A DNA stretch of 64,000 nucleotides, from NCBI GenBank assembly GCA_900317155.1, contig ONFO01000007.1, positions 124,001 to 188,000 on the forward strand, in the 5' to 3' direction. Below are positions 56,714 through 64,000 of this stretch, piece after piece; the first letter of the stretch is position 1; every line of letters starts with the position of its first letter. The notes under the pieces were generated by a model that did not search any database, was not told the DNA's origin, and worked only from the letters and a program-made list of their open reading frames with translations. The DNA comes from an uncultured Bacteroidales bacterium. Lineage in GTDB: Bacteria; Bacteroidota; Bacteroidia; Bacteroidales; F082. Both the position numbers and the translations under genes were made by a program.

Positions 56714-58882
56714 ATGAAACAACTGGCTATCCTCATATTATCCTTGTTTTTCGTTGTCGCCGCCAAGGCACAGATCGCCATCGACACGCTCAGCACCGAA
56801 GCCTTGAACCAACTGCTCATCGAACAGGTGGAACGCCTTGCCGAAGACAGCGATGAAGACATTGATTTTGAAGACCTTTTGGAGAATTACATCTTCTTTA
56901 GCGAGAATCCCATCAACATCAACAGCACTGAGGTGATGCAATTGGTGGAACTACGCCTGCTCAACGTGTTCCAGTATGAAGAGTTGCAGAAATACCGTCG
57001 CTATTATGGAGATTTTATGTTCCTCGACGAATTGGAAATGGTGGAAGGTTTCGATGAACAAACTCTGGCCATCATCCGGCCCGTGGTCTGCATCGAGAAA
57101 GACCAAAGCAACGACAAACTCACGCTCAACAAAATGGCGCGCTATGGCAAACACCAGATTGTGGGTCGTTACGAACAAATCCTTGAAAAACAGCAAGGTT
57201 ACCAACCCATCGACGACTCCGCCCTCTTGGCCAAGCCCAACTCGCGCTATCTCGGTAACCCGCAGAAATACCAGCTGAAATACACCTATAATTATAGGAA
57301 CAAGATTCGGGCAAGCTTTGTACTTGAGAAAGACGCGGGCGAAATCTTCTTCACTGACAAGGTCGGCGACACGATTCAGAAGCTGTTGGGCGACAAATTC
57401 TATCGCGGCTTCGATTTCGTTGGTTTCCACCTCTATGCCAAAGACTTGGGGCCTGTAAAAGCAGCAGTTTTGGGCGACTATCAATTGGCATTTGGCCAAG
57501 GCTTGACCTTATGGTCGGGCATGAGTTTCGGCAAAGCAGGCTCGGGCAGCAGCGTAATGAAACAAGGACGAGGCATCACCCCCAAGGGCTCGGCCAGTGA
57601 ATATGCCTTTATGCGAGGCGCGGCAGTCACCCTTGGTAGCGGACCTTTCAGCGGAACCCTCTTCTACTCCAACCGCATGATAGACGCTAATATCAGCATG
57701 GTCGACACCATAGAAAATGAAGCCGAACTCGTCAGCAGCCTGCAAGAAACGGGCTATCATCGCACTATCGGTGAAATTTTAGACCGCCATGCCATCCGTC
57801 AACAAGTCGTTGGTGGACATTTAGCTTATGCCATCGCCCATTTCGAAATAGGTTACACTGCCCATCACACTTGGCTCAGCGCACCACTCGAACTCAAGCC
57901 CAGCCATTACAACCAGTATTATTTTCAGGGCAAAAGCCTTACCAACCAAGGTATTGACTTCAAGTATGTGAAAGGGAAATATGCGCTGTTTGGCGAAGCC
58001 GCTATGAGCATGAACTTTGACAGCACGGCCCTTCGACAGGCTCAAGGACCGTTGGCTTTTGCAGGCTTGGTCGGCTTGACCGTAAAACCTGCCGGTTATT
58101 TGAACTTCACCCTAATGTACCGCGATTATGGCAAGGCCTACCAAAACCTCATGAGCAATGCTTTCGGCGAAGGCGGCCGCAACCAAGGGCAACGTGGCAT
58201 CTATCTCGGCGTGGAAGCCGCACCCGCGCCCTATTGGAACATCCTCGCCTATGTCGACCAGTTCCAATTCACCTGGCTGACCTCACAAGTCAACGCACCG
58301 AGCCGCGGCCACGACTACTACCTGCGCGTCAGCCACAGCTTCAACCGCCGCACACATGCCTACCTGCAATTCCGCTCAAAGACCAAGATGAAGAACTCAA
58401 CGGACGCTTTTATCTTCAGCCACTACCCTATCTTCTACACCAAGAACGCCGTGCGGTTCAACATCAACTATGAATTAGGCTGGGACATCCACTGTACCAA
58501 CAAAGCTGAATATGCCTATTACCGCAACGACGACGGCATCAACGAGCACGGTTACTTCCTCTGTCAGGACATCGCCTACAAACCTGAAAACAAACCCTAT
58601 AGCTTCAGTTTCCGCTATGCCATCTTCGATGCCAAGGACTACAACGCCCGTATCTATGCCTACGAAAACGATGTATTGTATTCCTTCAGCGTGCCTGCCC
58701 TATACGGCAAAGGAATGAGAATCTATCTATTAGGTAAAGTAAAGCTATTCAACGCCTTGACCCTCTACGCCCGCATCGGCCGCACCATCTACAGCGACCG
58801 CGATGAAATAGGCAGCGGACTGACATTGATTGAAGGGAACCATAAGACGGATTTGAAGGTGGAAATTATATGGAAATTGTAG
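56714..58882 (+). CDS. Exported protein with helix-hairpin-helix motifs and beta-barrel-like body
   Basis: 722 residues from the ATG at 56714. Signal peptide (KQLAILILSLFFVVAAKAQ), then ComEA-like HhH repeats (NPININSTEVMQLVEL, LLNVFQYEELQKYRRYYG, FMFLDELEMVEGFDEQTL) in residues 60-130. The remaining 580 residues are amphipathic strands with many aromatic ends (YYNRKIRASFVLEK, KMRNSTDAFIF-type turns), ending in LKVEIIWKL, as in an outer-membrane barrel. HhH motifs usually bind DNA, so a role in DNA binding or uptake at the surface is possible. Co-transcribed with the preceding PorV-like gene. Confidence 0.75.
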   Translation: MKQLAILILSLFFVVAAKAQIAIDTLSTEALNQLLIEQVERLAEDSDEDIDFEDLLENYIFFSENPININSTEVMQLVELRLLNVFQYEELQKYRRYYGDFMFLDELEMVEGFDEQTLAIIRPVVCIEKDQSNDKLTLNKMARYGKHQIVGRYEQILEKQQGYQPIDDSALLAKPNSRYLGNPQKYQLKYTYNYRNKIRASFVLEKDAGEIFFTDKVGDTIQKLLGDKFYRGFDFVGFHLYAKDLGPVKAAVLGDYQLAFGQGLTLWSGMSFGKAGSGSSVMKQGRGITPKGSASEYAFMRGAAVTLGSGPFSGTLFYSNRMIDANISMVDTIENEAELVSSLQETGYHRTIGEILDRHAIRQQVVGGHLAYAIAHFEIGYTAHHTWLSAPLELKPSHYNQYYFQGKSLTNQGIDFKYVKGKYALFGEAAMSMNFDSTALRQAQGPLAFAGLVGLTVKPAGYLNFTLMYRDYGKAYQNLMSNAFGEGGRNQGQRGIYLGVEAAPAPYWNILAYVDQFQFTWLTSQVNAPSRGHDYYLRVSHSFNRRTHAYLQFRSKTKMKNSTDAFIFSHYPIFYTKNAVRFNINYELGWDIHCTNKAEYAYYRNDDGINEHGYFLCQDIAYKPENKPYSFSFRYAIFDAKDYNARIYAYENDVLYSFSVPALYGKGMRIYLLGKVKLFNALTLYARIGRTIYSDRDEIGSGLTLIEGNHKTDLKVEIIWKL

Positions 58883-58903
58883 AGACACAAAATCTTGTGT
58901 CTC
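58882..58903. terminator. Hairpin between convergent genes
   Basis: GAGACACAA, AATC loop, TTGTGTCTC. Nine-bp stem, no clear U-run. Confidence 0.55.
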
Positions 58904-58921
58904 CGACAGCCTTACAATACA

Positions 58922-60208
58922 TCAATCTTCCCTTTCTCCAAGCATCCACTCGTATGCAGGCATAATTTTCACGGTCTTTCCCTCTTGTTGTATTGTATCC
59001 CTATGAAAATCCGTTATTAAAAAAAGTTTGTCACACTTTGTTTCTTTCGCTGCTGTGAGCAAGCCTCGTAGTTCCCTTTTCCGAGCTTTATCTGAACTGA
59101 GATCATAACAAACCTGATAGATTTCCTGGACTTTATTGCCTTTGCAGACCACAAAGTCTGCCTCATAGCCGTTTATATTCTTGTAATAATAGATGTCTCG
59201 CTCCAAAGGACGGTTGCGGCGTAACAATTCTATATACACTAACGTTTCCAAACGCCAGCCGAGGTTGTCGCCCACAAAAGCATCCTCACGGCCATCCATC
59301 ATAGCCACATCAACGGCATACACCTTTCTGTCGTAAATCCTATTCTTGCTTTTTACAGAGTATTTCTGCAATTCTACAAGGAGATAGGCCTCGGTCAAAT
59401 AATTGATATAATTGTCAACCGTGTGGCTTGATTTGATATCCATCAACTTGGCCAAATCGGACGACACTACAGTCATGGGAGCCACATTAAGCAAATGCTG
59501 AGCAAGTCGCTCGAAAGCACGACTATATTTGATTTTGTGACGTTGCTCTATATCCCTTTTCAGAATGTTCTCAACGAGCGTATTCACATAACCCGTCTTG
59601 TTCTTCCTATGGAGAAGTTCTGGAAAACCGCCTTGTTTGAGATAAAGGTCGAACACCTCACGCCTAAAAGCTTCGTTTTTCGTGGTAAGTGTTTCTGTAT
59701 CAACATCCTTTGCGATACAAAAATCCCTAAATGAGAAGGGAAACAATTCTATCTCATCATGCCGTCCTGTCAAATGAGTGGCTAATTCACCACTGAGTAG
59801 GTTGGCATTGGAACCCGTTATCACAACGCGCATCTTGATTCTCAACAAGCGGTTCACGAAAAGATACCAGCCCTTCACATTCTGTATCTCATCGATAAAC
59901 AAGCATTTGAAATCGCCATATATCTTGTAAAGCACTTCCAAAACATTGTTCAGGTCTTCGCTTTTTATAGATTCCAAGCGCTCATCGTCAAAGTTAACGT
60001 AGGCAAATTTCACCTTCTGCAAATGCAACATATTGTAACACAAGGACGATTTCCCCGACCGACGCACACCTATAACACATTGTGCCATAGAGCTTTCCAA
60101 GTCTATCAAGGCCTCTTCTCTACGAGAGCACAATTTTACACTCGACAACGCTAACAGCTCTTGATGTTGCTCGGTCAGCACTTCTTCTATAATTCTTTTC
60201 TCCAACAT
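58922..60208 (-). CDS. AAA ATPase with DUF4143-type C-terminus
   Basis: 428 residues. Walker A GVRRSGKSSL near residue 46-55, KCLFIDEIQNVKGW (Walker B), and the ITGSNANLLSGELATHLTGRHDEIELFPFSFRDF block (ITGSNANLLS visible) typical of the Bacteroidota AAA/DUF4143 family; C-terminal GYEADFVVCKGNKVQEIYQVCYD is the PD-(D/E)XK-like part. Function is unknown; proposals include nuclease-linked defence. It is preceded by a TATTTTTG box and a 32-bp periodic repeat array. Confidence 0.88.
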   Translation of the reverse strand: MLEKRIIEEVLTEQHQELLALSSVKLCSRREEALIDLESSMAQCVIGVRRSGKSSLCYNMLHLQKVKFAYVNFDDERLESIKSEDLNNVLEVLYKIYGDFKCLFIDEIQNVKGWYLFVNRLLRIKMRVVITGSNANLLSGELATHLTGRHDEIELFPFSFRDFCIAKDVDTETLTTKNEAFRREVFDLYLKQGGFPELLHRKNKTGYVNTLVENILKRDIEQRHKIKYSRAFERLAQHLLNVAPMTVVSSDLAKLMDIKSSHTVDNYINYLTEAYLLVELQKYSVKSKNRIYDRKVYAVDVAMMDGREDAFVGDNLGWRLETLVYIELLRRNRPLERDIYYYKNINGYEADFVVCKGNKVQEIYQVCYDLSSDKARKRELRGLLTAAKETKCDKLFLITDFHRDTIQQEGKTVKIMPAYEWMLGERED

Positions 60209-60224
60209 GGTGATAAATTTGCCG

Positions 60225-60232
60225 CAAAAATA
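60225..60232 (-). promoter_or_regulatory. -7 promoter box for the DUF4143 gene
   Basis: TATTTTTG on the minus strand, 16 bases before the ATG at 60208, directly downstream of the repeat array in the transcription direction. Confidence 0.6.
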
Positions 60233-60248
60233 CTATTTTTTTGCAAAA

Positions 60249-60376
60249 CAAACTGCAATACTTCGTACATTTTAGTCTTTCAAACTGCAATACTTCGTAC
60301 AAATTTTGCATACAAACTGCAATACTTCGTAAATTTTAGACTTTTAAACTGCAATACTTCGTAAATTTTCACTCCA
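60249..60376. repeat. 32-bp periodic repeat array
   Basis: CAAACTGCAATACTTCGTA occurs at 60249, 60281, 60313 and (first base T) 60345, exactly 32 bases apart. The 13 bases between copies vary. Four copies only. Confidence 0.9.
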
Positions 60377-62003
60377 CCACCACCCTATCGACCTGCTGGT
60401 TTCCACCAATAAGTGTCACCAAAGTGTAAATTCCTTTAGACAGATTTCGGGTCGGGATAACGAGGAATTGGTTTTGTCCAGCGAACGATTGCATTAAACG
60501 ACCAGTCATGTCATATAGACTGACCACCGCTTCGACTTCTTCTGCAAAACGCAAATTGATACGGTCTTTGGCAGGATTAGGATAGATTTCAACAATTGGA
60601 GTCAGGCCTTCGACAGGTTCAGGGGCCTCGATGCCCCAAGTGCCGCACCCTGCGTTGATTTCGCCATCCAAATAACTGAAACGGTCGTCCAGCCAATCAC
60701 TCATGTAGGTCAACTGGCTCTCATCAACGGTGTATTCAGGCCAAGCCTCATGCTCACGGTCATAGGCACCACTCTCAACCAACTCATCGTATTGCCTTTG
60801 AACCAGTTCCATGATGTGTTCTGTAGTCAGAATATCATTGCGCAAGGCATTGTAACGCGTTTTGGCTAAAGCCACAAATCCATTGTCATAACAGTCTTGG
60901 GTCAAACGATTGTAGAAGCCGTTGCTCTTCAAACCAGCCGCGTTGTGGGTCTTGTTGCCATCGGTGTCCAAGCCCCAAATGGCATCCAAGTCCCAAGGCA
61001 GGTACATATAGGCACTCGTTTTCTTGTAACGAGCCAAAAACAGGTTTCTTCCCATGTTGTCCATGGCCATCAAGCTATTGATAAACAGGTAGTAATCGAT
61101 GGCGTTATTTTTATCAAACTGGACGGCATACTGTGAATAGAACACGATGTCGGAGGCGTTTATAACGAAGTTAGTGAAACTATAGAGATGGCTCCAATTG
61201 ATGGCCGAGTCGCTCTCGTTGGGATACACCCATTCGTAGTTGTCCCAAGTGTCTTGCGTATTGTCATAATCGGGCAAACTGTCAAAGGTGGGAGCACCAG
61301 GACCATTGCCTTTGTACAGCACGCCTCTAATATCTCCATTGTATTTGCGCAGTCTGAGTTGCTTGCGGTCCATACGCTCGGTCAAGGCATAAATGCCCAT
61401 ATATTCGTCGTTGATGAACAAGTCGGCATACACCATGCGGATGCCTGGCAAAGCATCAGGCTCACTCTCTGCGTAAGGCAGTTGGTACATCTCCATCCAC
61501 AGCTCATTGGCCACCTTGTCGCGAAGACGGAGCGGCTGTGCCCACATGGCTTCCAGATTCCAATCGTCATCGCTGCGCAAACCCAGAAAAGTGGTGTCGG
61601 CCATCACCGTTCCCGTTTCATCCGCCCATAGCTCAACACGATATGACTTCTTATCGTATTGCTGCGATGAAGTACCTCTAATCTTGAATCCGGCGTGCAT
61701 CGTGATGACATTGCCATCGGCATCGGCCACGTTGATGACTCCATGCACCGCAGGCGAGTTGACAATCGGCCCATCGGTGGTGATAGTGATGAGCGGCATC
61801 TCGCTACGATAATAGACATAGGTTTCACCCTTCATCTCCATCGTTTCCTTATAGGGTTTCATGCCCTCAGGCAGTCGTCCCGTGGCTACTATGATTTTCT
61901 TCTCATAATCAACGCCGTACATCTTCCCGATCTGCTGCACATCCTGAGCCATCAATGCCCAACCCACAAACAGAAAGGCCATTATCAAAAATAATTTCTT
62001 CAT
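60369..62003 (-). CDS. CotH-kinase-family secreted protein with T9SS tail
   Basis: 544 residues from the ATG at 62003 (the upstream start at 62039 reads through a microsatellite). Signal peptide MKKLFLIMAFLFVGWALMAQ. CotH-like blocks: GFKIRGTSSQQYDKKSYRVEL, GLRSDDDWNLEAMWAQPL, NDEYMGIYALTERMDRKQL, YLPWDLDAIWGLD. CotH proteins are atypical protein kinases (spore coat in Bacillus). The tail is a T9SS sorting domain (EIYPNPAKDRINLRF, VSLYDMTGRLMQSF, KGIYTLVTLI). It is probably surface-exposed. Confidence 0.88.
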   Translation of the reverse strand: MKKLFLIMAFLFVGWALMAQDVQQIGKMYGVDYEKKIIVATGRLPEGMKPYKETMEMKGETYVYYRSEMPLITITTDGPIVNSPAVHGVINVADADGNVITMHAGFKIRGTSSQQYDKKSYRVELWADETGTVMADTTFLGLRSDDDWNLEAMWAQPLRLRDKVANELWMEMYQLPYAESEPDALPGIRMVYADLFINDEYMGIYALTERMDRKQLRLRKYNGDIRGVLYKGNGPGAPTFDSLPDYDNTQDTWDNYEWVYPNESDSAINWSHLYSFTNFVINASDIVFYSQYAVQFDKNNAIDYYLFINSLMAMDNMGRNLFLARYKKTSAYMYLPWDLDAIWGLDTDGNKTHNAAGLKSNGFYNRLTQDCYDNGFVALAKTRYNALRNDILTTEHIMELVQRQYDELVESGAYDREHEAWPEYTVDESQLTYMSDWLDDRFSYLDGEINAGCGTWGIEAPEPVEGLTPIVEIYPNPAKDRINLRFAEEVEAVVSLYDMTGRLMQSFAGQNQFLVIPTRNLSKGIYTLVTLIGGNQQVDRVVVE

Positions 62004-62098
62004 ATTCAAAGATTCAAAATTCAAAAATTCAAAATTCAAAATTCAGCATTCAGCATTCATAATTCCTCATTCTGCATTCTACATTCATCATTCCTCAT
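62004..62098. repeat. Short direct repeats between cotH-like gene and rel
   Basis: ATTCAAA/ATTCAAAATTCAAA then CATTCAGCATTC and CATTCTGCATTC units, 7-10 bp steps. Close in sequence to the 26115 and 26983 tracts. Confidence 0.75.
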
Positions 62099-64000
62099 TC
62101 AATCAATTCTGTTTACATCAACAATGCCTTCAATAGCTTTAATCTTATTGATCAGCTGTTCCAGCGCTTCCACATCGTTGATTTGCAACACGATCCTTCC
62201 CTCAAAGAAGCCTTCCTTGTCGGAGTTGAAAACGATGTTCTTCATGTTGACTTCCAAATCCTCGGAAATGACCTTGGTGATTTTGCCCAACAAGCCCATC
62301 ACATCGCGACCATAGATGCGGATGGTGGCTTGCGAGCCGTCAGCTTCAACGCCATTCCACTTCACCTTGATGATACGGTAGCCATAACGCTCCTGCAAGC
62401 CTTTGGCATTGGGACAGTTGGTGCGATGGATGCTGATAGTGCCTTCATTGGTGACGAAACCAAACACACGGTCGCCAGGAATAGGATTGCAGCATTTGGC
62501 CAACTTGTAGGTCACATTGCTGATGTCCTCGCCAATGGAAAGCGACTCCTCCACTTCAGCGTTTTGCTCCTTTTTTGAAGCCCCGATAGTCTCTGGGACA
62601 GGCTTTTCACCTCTTTCCACATTCTCACCGAACTTAGCGGTCAGGAATCGCTTCACCTCCGCTATATCGATTTTTTCGGTAGAAATCCGATGATAAAGCT
62701 GCAATGAGTTTTCCAACTTAAACTCTTTGACCAACATGTCGACCACCGTTTCTGAGAATGGCAGTTTCCAGTTTTTCAGCCTACGTTGCAACATGCCCTT
62801 GCCCATCTCCGACTCTTTCAGCTCCTCTTCCTTGAGGTAGCGACGAATCTTGTTTTTGGCCTTTTCCGTGACCACCACATTGAGCCAGTCGGCACGCGGC
62901 GACTGTTTCTTGTTCGTGATGATTTCCACCTTGTCGCCATTGGTCAGCTCATGACGGATGGGCACCATACGCCCATTGACGCGCGCGCCATTGCAGGTCT
63001 CACCCACACGCGTATGCACCTCGTAGGCAAAATCAAGCACCGTTGAGCCAATCGGAAGCTGTTTCAAATCGCCTTCAGGCGTGAAAATGAATATCTTATC
63101 GGACTTATGGATCTTCTTGTAAGAATTCTCAAACGACACCATACCAGGGTTTTCGAGCACTTGGCGCACATTGAGCAACCATTCCTCCGAAGTCTCCTTT
63201 TCACCTTTGTATAAATAGTGAGCCGCCTGACCCGTTTCGGCAACCTCATCCATCCGAGTAGTGCGAATCTGCACCTCAAACCACAACTTGTCGTCATATT
63301 TCACCGTGGTGTGCAGCGACTCATATCCCGAGGCTTTCGGCTTGGTAATCCAATCGCGAAGGCGTTCCGGCATGGGGTCGTAGATATTCGTGATAGCCGA
63401 GTACACAATCCAGCAACACTCCTGCTCGTCCTTCAAGGCGCAATTGATGATGACCCTTGCCGCCATCAAGTCGTAGACCTCTTCAAAAGGTACATTCTGC
63501 GCCTTCATCTTGGCATAAATCGAAGGAATCGACTTCAGTCGCCACTTGATGGAATATGTGAACTTGTTTTTCCCGTTTTTCTTCGTCCTTTCAAGCTCTG
63601 CATCAATGCTTTCCGATATTTTGGCGACAAACTTCTCCGCGGTCTGCTTTTGGGCTTCATGAGTCGCCTCAATCTTGGTTTCAATCTCATGGAACAACTC
63701 CGGATTCTCAAAGAGCATCAGCTTCTCTTCCAGCTCAGCCTTCAGTTTATAAAGGCCAAGTCGGTGAACGATAGGGATATAGATGTATTTGATTTCATGA
63801 AAATACTTCGACAACCGATCAGGCTCCACATCCTTTTGATTGCGAACGTCATACACACGGTGCACCACTTTCAACAACACCGAACGCATGTCGTCAATCA
63901 TGGAAAGGAATAGCACCTGGAAGTTATCCGAGTTATAGGCCACCTTTTCCGTATCCAATTGCGAAATCTGGCTGAAGTCTTCAAGGATGATCGCCACCGT
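62099..64000 (-). CDS. Bifunctional (p)ppGpp synthetase/hydrolase, 5'-truncated
   Basis: The frame is open to the window edge, so the true start is outside; 633 residues are visible. It begins in the last part of the HD hydrolase domain, then has the synthetase domain (YSIKWRLKSIPSIYAKM, DLMAARVIIN, RLRDWITKPKASGYESLHT, VEVQIRT-like WFEVQIRTTRMDEVAE), a TGS domain (IFIFTPEGDLKQLPIGSTVLDFAYEVHT), a helical/CC segment and a C-terminal ACT domain. The RLRD motif points to a bifunctional SpoT/Rel type rather than synthetase-only RelA. It controls the stringent response. Confidence 0.95.
   Translation of the reverse strand, partial: TVAIILEDFSQISQLDTEKVAYNSDNFQVLFLSMIDDMRSVLLKVVHRVYDVRNQKDVEPDRLSKYFHEIKYIYIPIVHRLGLYKLKAELEEKLMLFENPELFHEIETKIEATHEAQKQTAEKFVAKISESIDAELERTKKNGKNKFTYSIKWRLKSIPSIYAKMKAQNVPFEEVYDLMAARVIINCALKDEQECCWIVYSAITNIYDPMPERLRDWITKPKASGYESLHTTVKYDDKLWFEVQIRTTRMDEVAETGQAAHYLYKGEKETSEEWLLNVRQVLENPGMVSFENSYKKIHKSDKIFIFTPEGDLKQLPIGSTVLDFAYEVHTRVGETCNGARVNGRMVPIRHELTNGDKVEIITNKKQSPRADWLNVVVTEKAKNKIRRYLKEEELKESEMGKGMLQRRLKNWKLPFSETVVDMLVKEFKLENSLQLYHRISTEKIDIAEVKRFLTAKFGENVERGEKPVPETIGASKKEQNAEVEESLSIGEDISNVTYKLAKCCNPIPGDRVFGFVTNEGTISIHRTNCPNAKGLQERYGYRIIKVKWNGVEADGSQATIRIYGRDVMGLLGKITKVISEDLEVNMKNIVFNSDKEGFFEGRIVLQINDVEALEQLINKIKAIEGIVDVNRID

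Noticed and set aside
60249-60376. CRISPR array
   Set aside because: Spacers are only 13 bases and no cas gene is near; period fixed at 32 bp.

Overview
The window looks like a chromosomal segment of a Bacteroidota (Bacteroidales-type) bacterium. The signs are: type IX secretion (T9SS) C-terminal sorting domains on three exported proteins (2468-4093, 14743-17394, 60369-62003), Bacteroidota-style -7 promoter boxes (TAnnTTTG) in front of many genes, weak Shine-Dalgarno sites, DUF3078 and DUF456 family genes, and a thrS-infC-rpmI/rplT operon. No taxon-specific marker was searched, so the species is not known.

Layout. 1-4093: a truncated SUI1/YciH factor, an MscS-type channel, an alpha/beta hydrolase and a secreted Omp28-like T9SS protein. 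4156-10151: uvrB, then a glf / polytopic membrane protein / GT2 / GtrA operon that resembles gtr-type surface-glycan decoration. 10430-10661: a decayed nuclease-ATPase relic. 10727-13829: the translation operon thrS-infC-(L35-L20), with infC apparently starting at AUA and L35 and L20 in one reading frame. 13961-31882: mostly housekeeping and exported proteins (SGNH hydrolase, C10 protease, MsrA, YebC, DUF3078, RmlD, phosphohexomutase, tRNA-Met, AtoE-like transporter, TruA, Aat, arginine deiminase, LD-carboxypeptidase, a Tat-lipoprotein PLP enzyme).

31.9-48.1 kb is accessory and clearly AT-richer in its gene-bearing part. It starts with a repeat-rich array in which two different small genes, at least one with a barnase/ColE5-like (BECR) nuclease signature, lie between near-identical flanks. 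An eight-gene set follows: one plus-strand gene resembling a sulfur-binding domain (SBD), then a leftward operon with DUF4007, a large P-loop ATPase, a DndC/PAPS-reductase-like enzyme, a PLD-nuclease/DEAH helicase, a DndD-like zinc-hook SMC ATPase and three small unknown proteins. I read this as a divergent DNA phosphorothioation-type modification and defence island without local dndA/B/E. Three near-identical GGCCGG-centred elements sit upstream of it. A 42-bp periodic array precedes a small acidic protein next to it.

48.1-64 kb returns to core-like genes: a multi-domain GH2 beta-galactosidase, a thioesterase, a split transketolase whose C-terminal subunit is fused to a LOG-family protein, DUF456, two outer-membrane-type proteins (one with exported HhH motifs), a DUF4143 ATPase behind a 32-bp periodic array, a CotH-family T9SS protein and the 5'-truncated bifunctional rel/spoT gene running off the window end.

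All family assignments are from motif recognition by eye. No database search, fold prediction or base-composition calculation was run.
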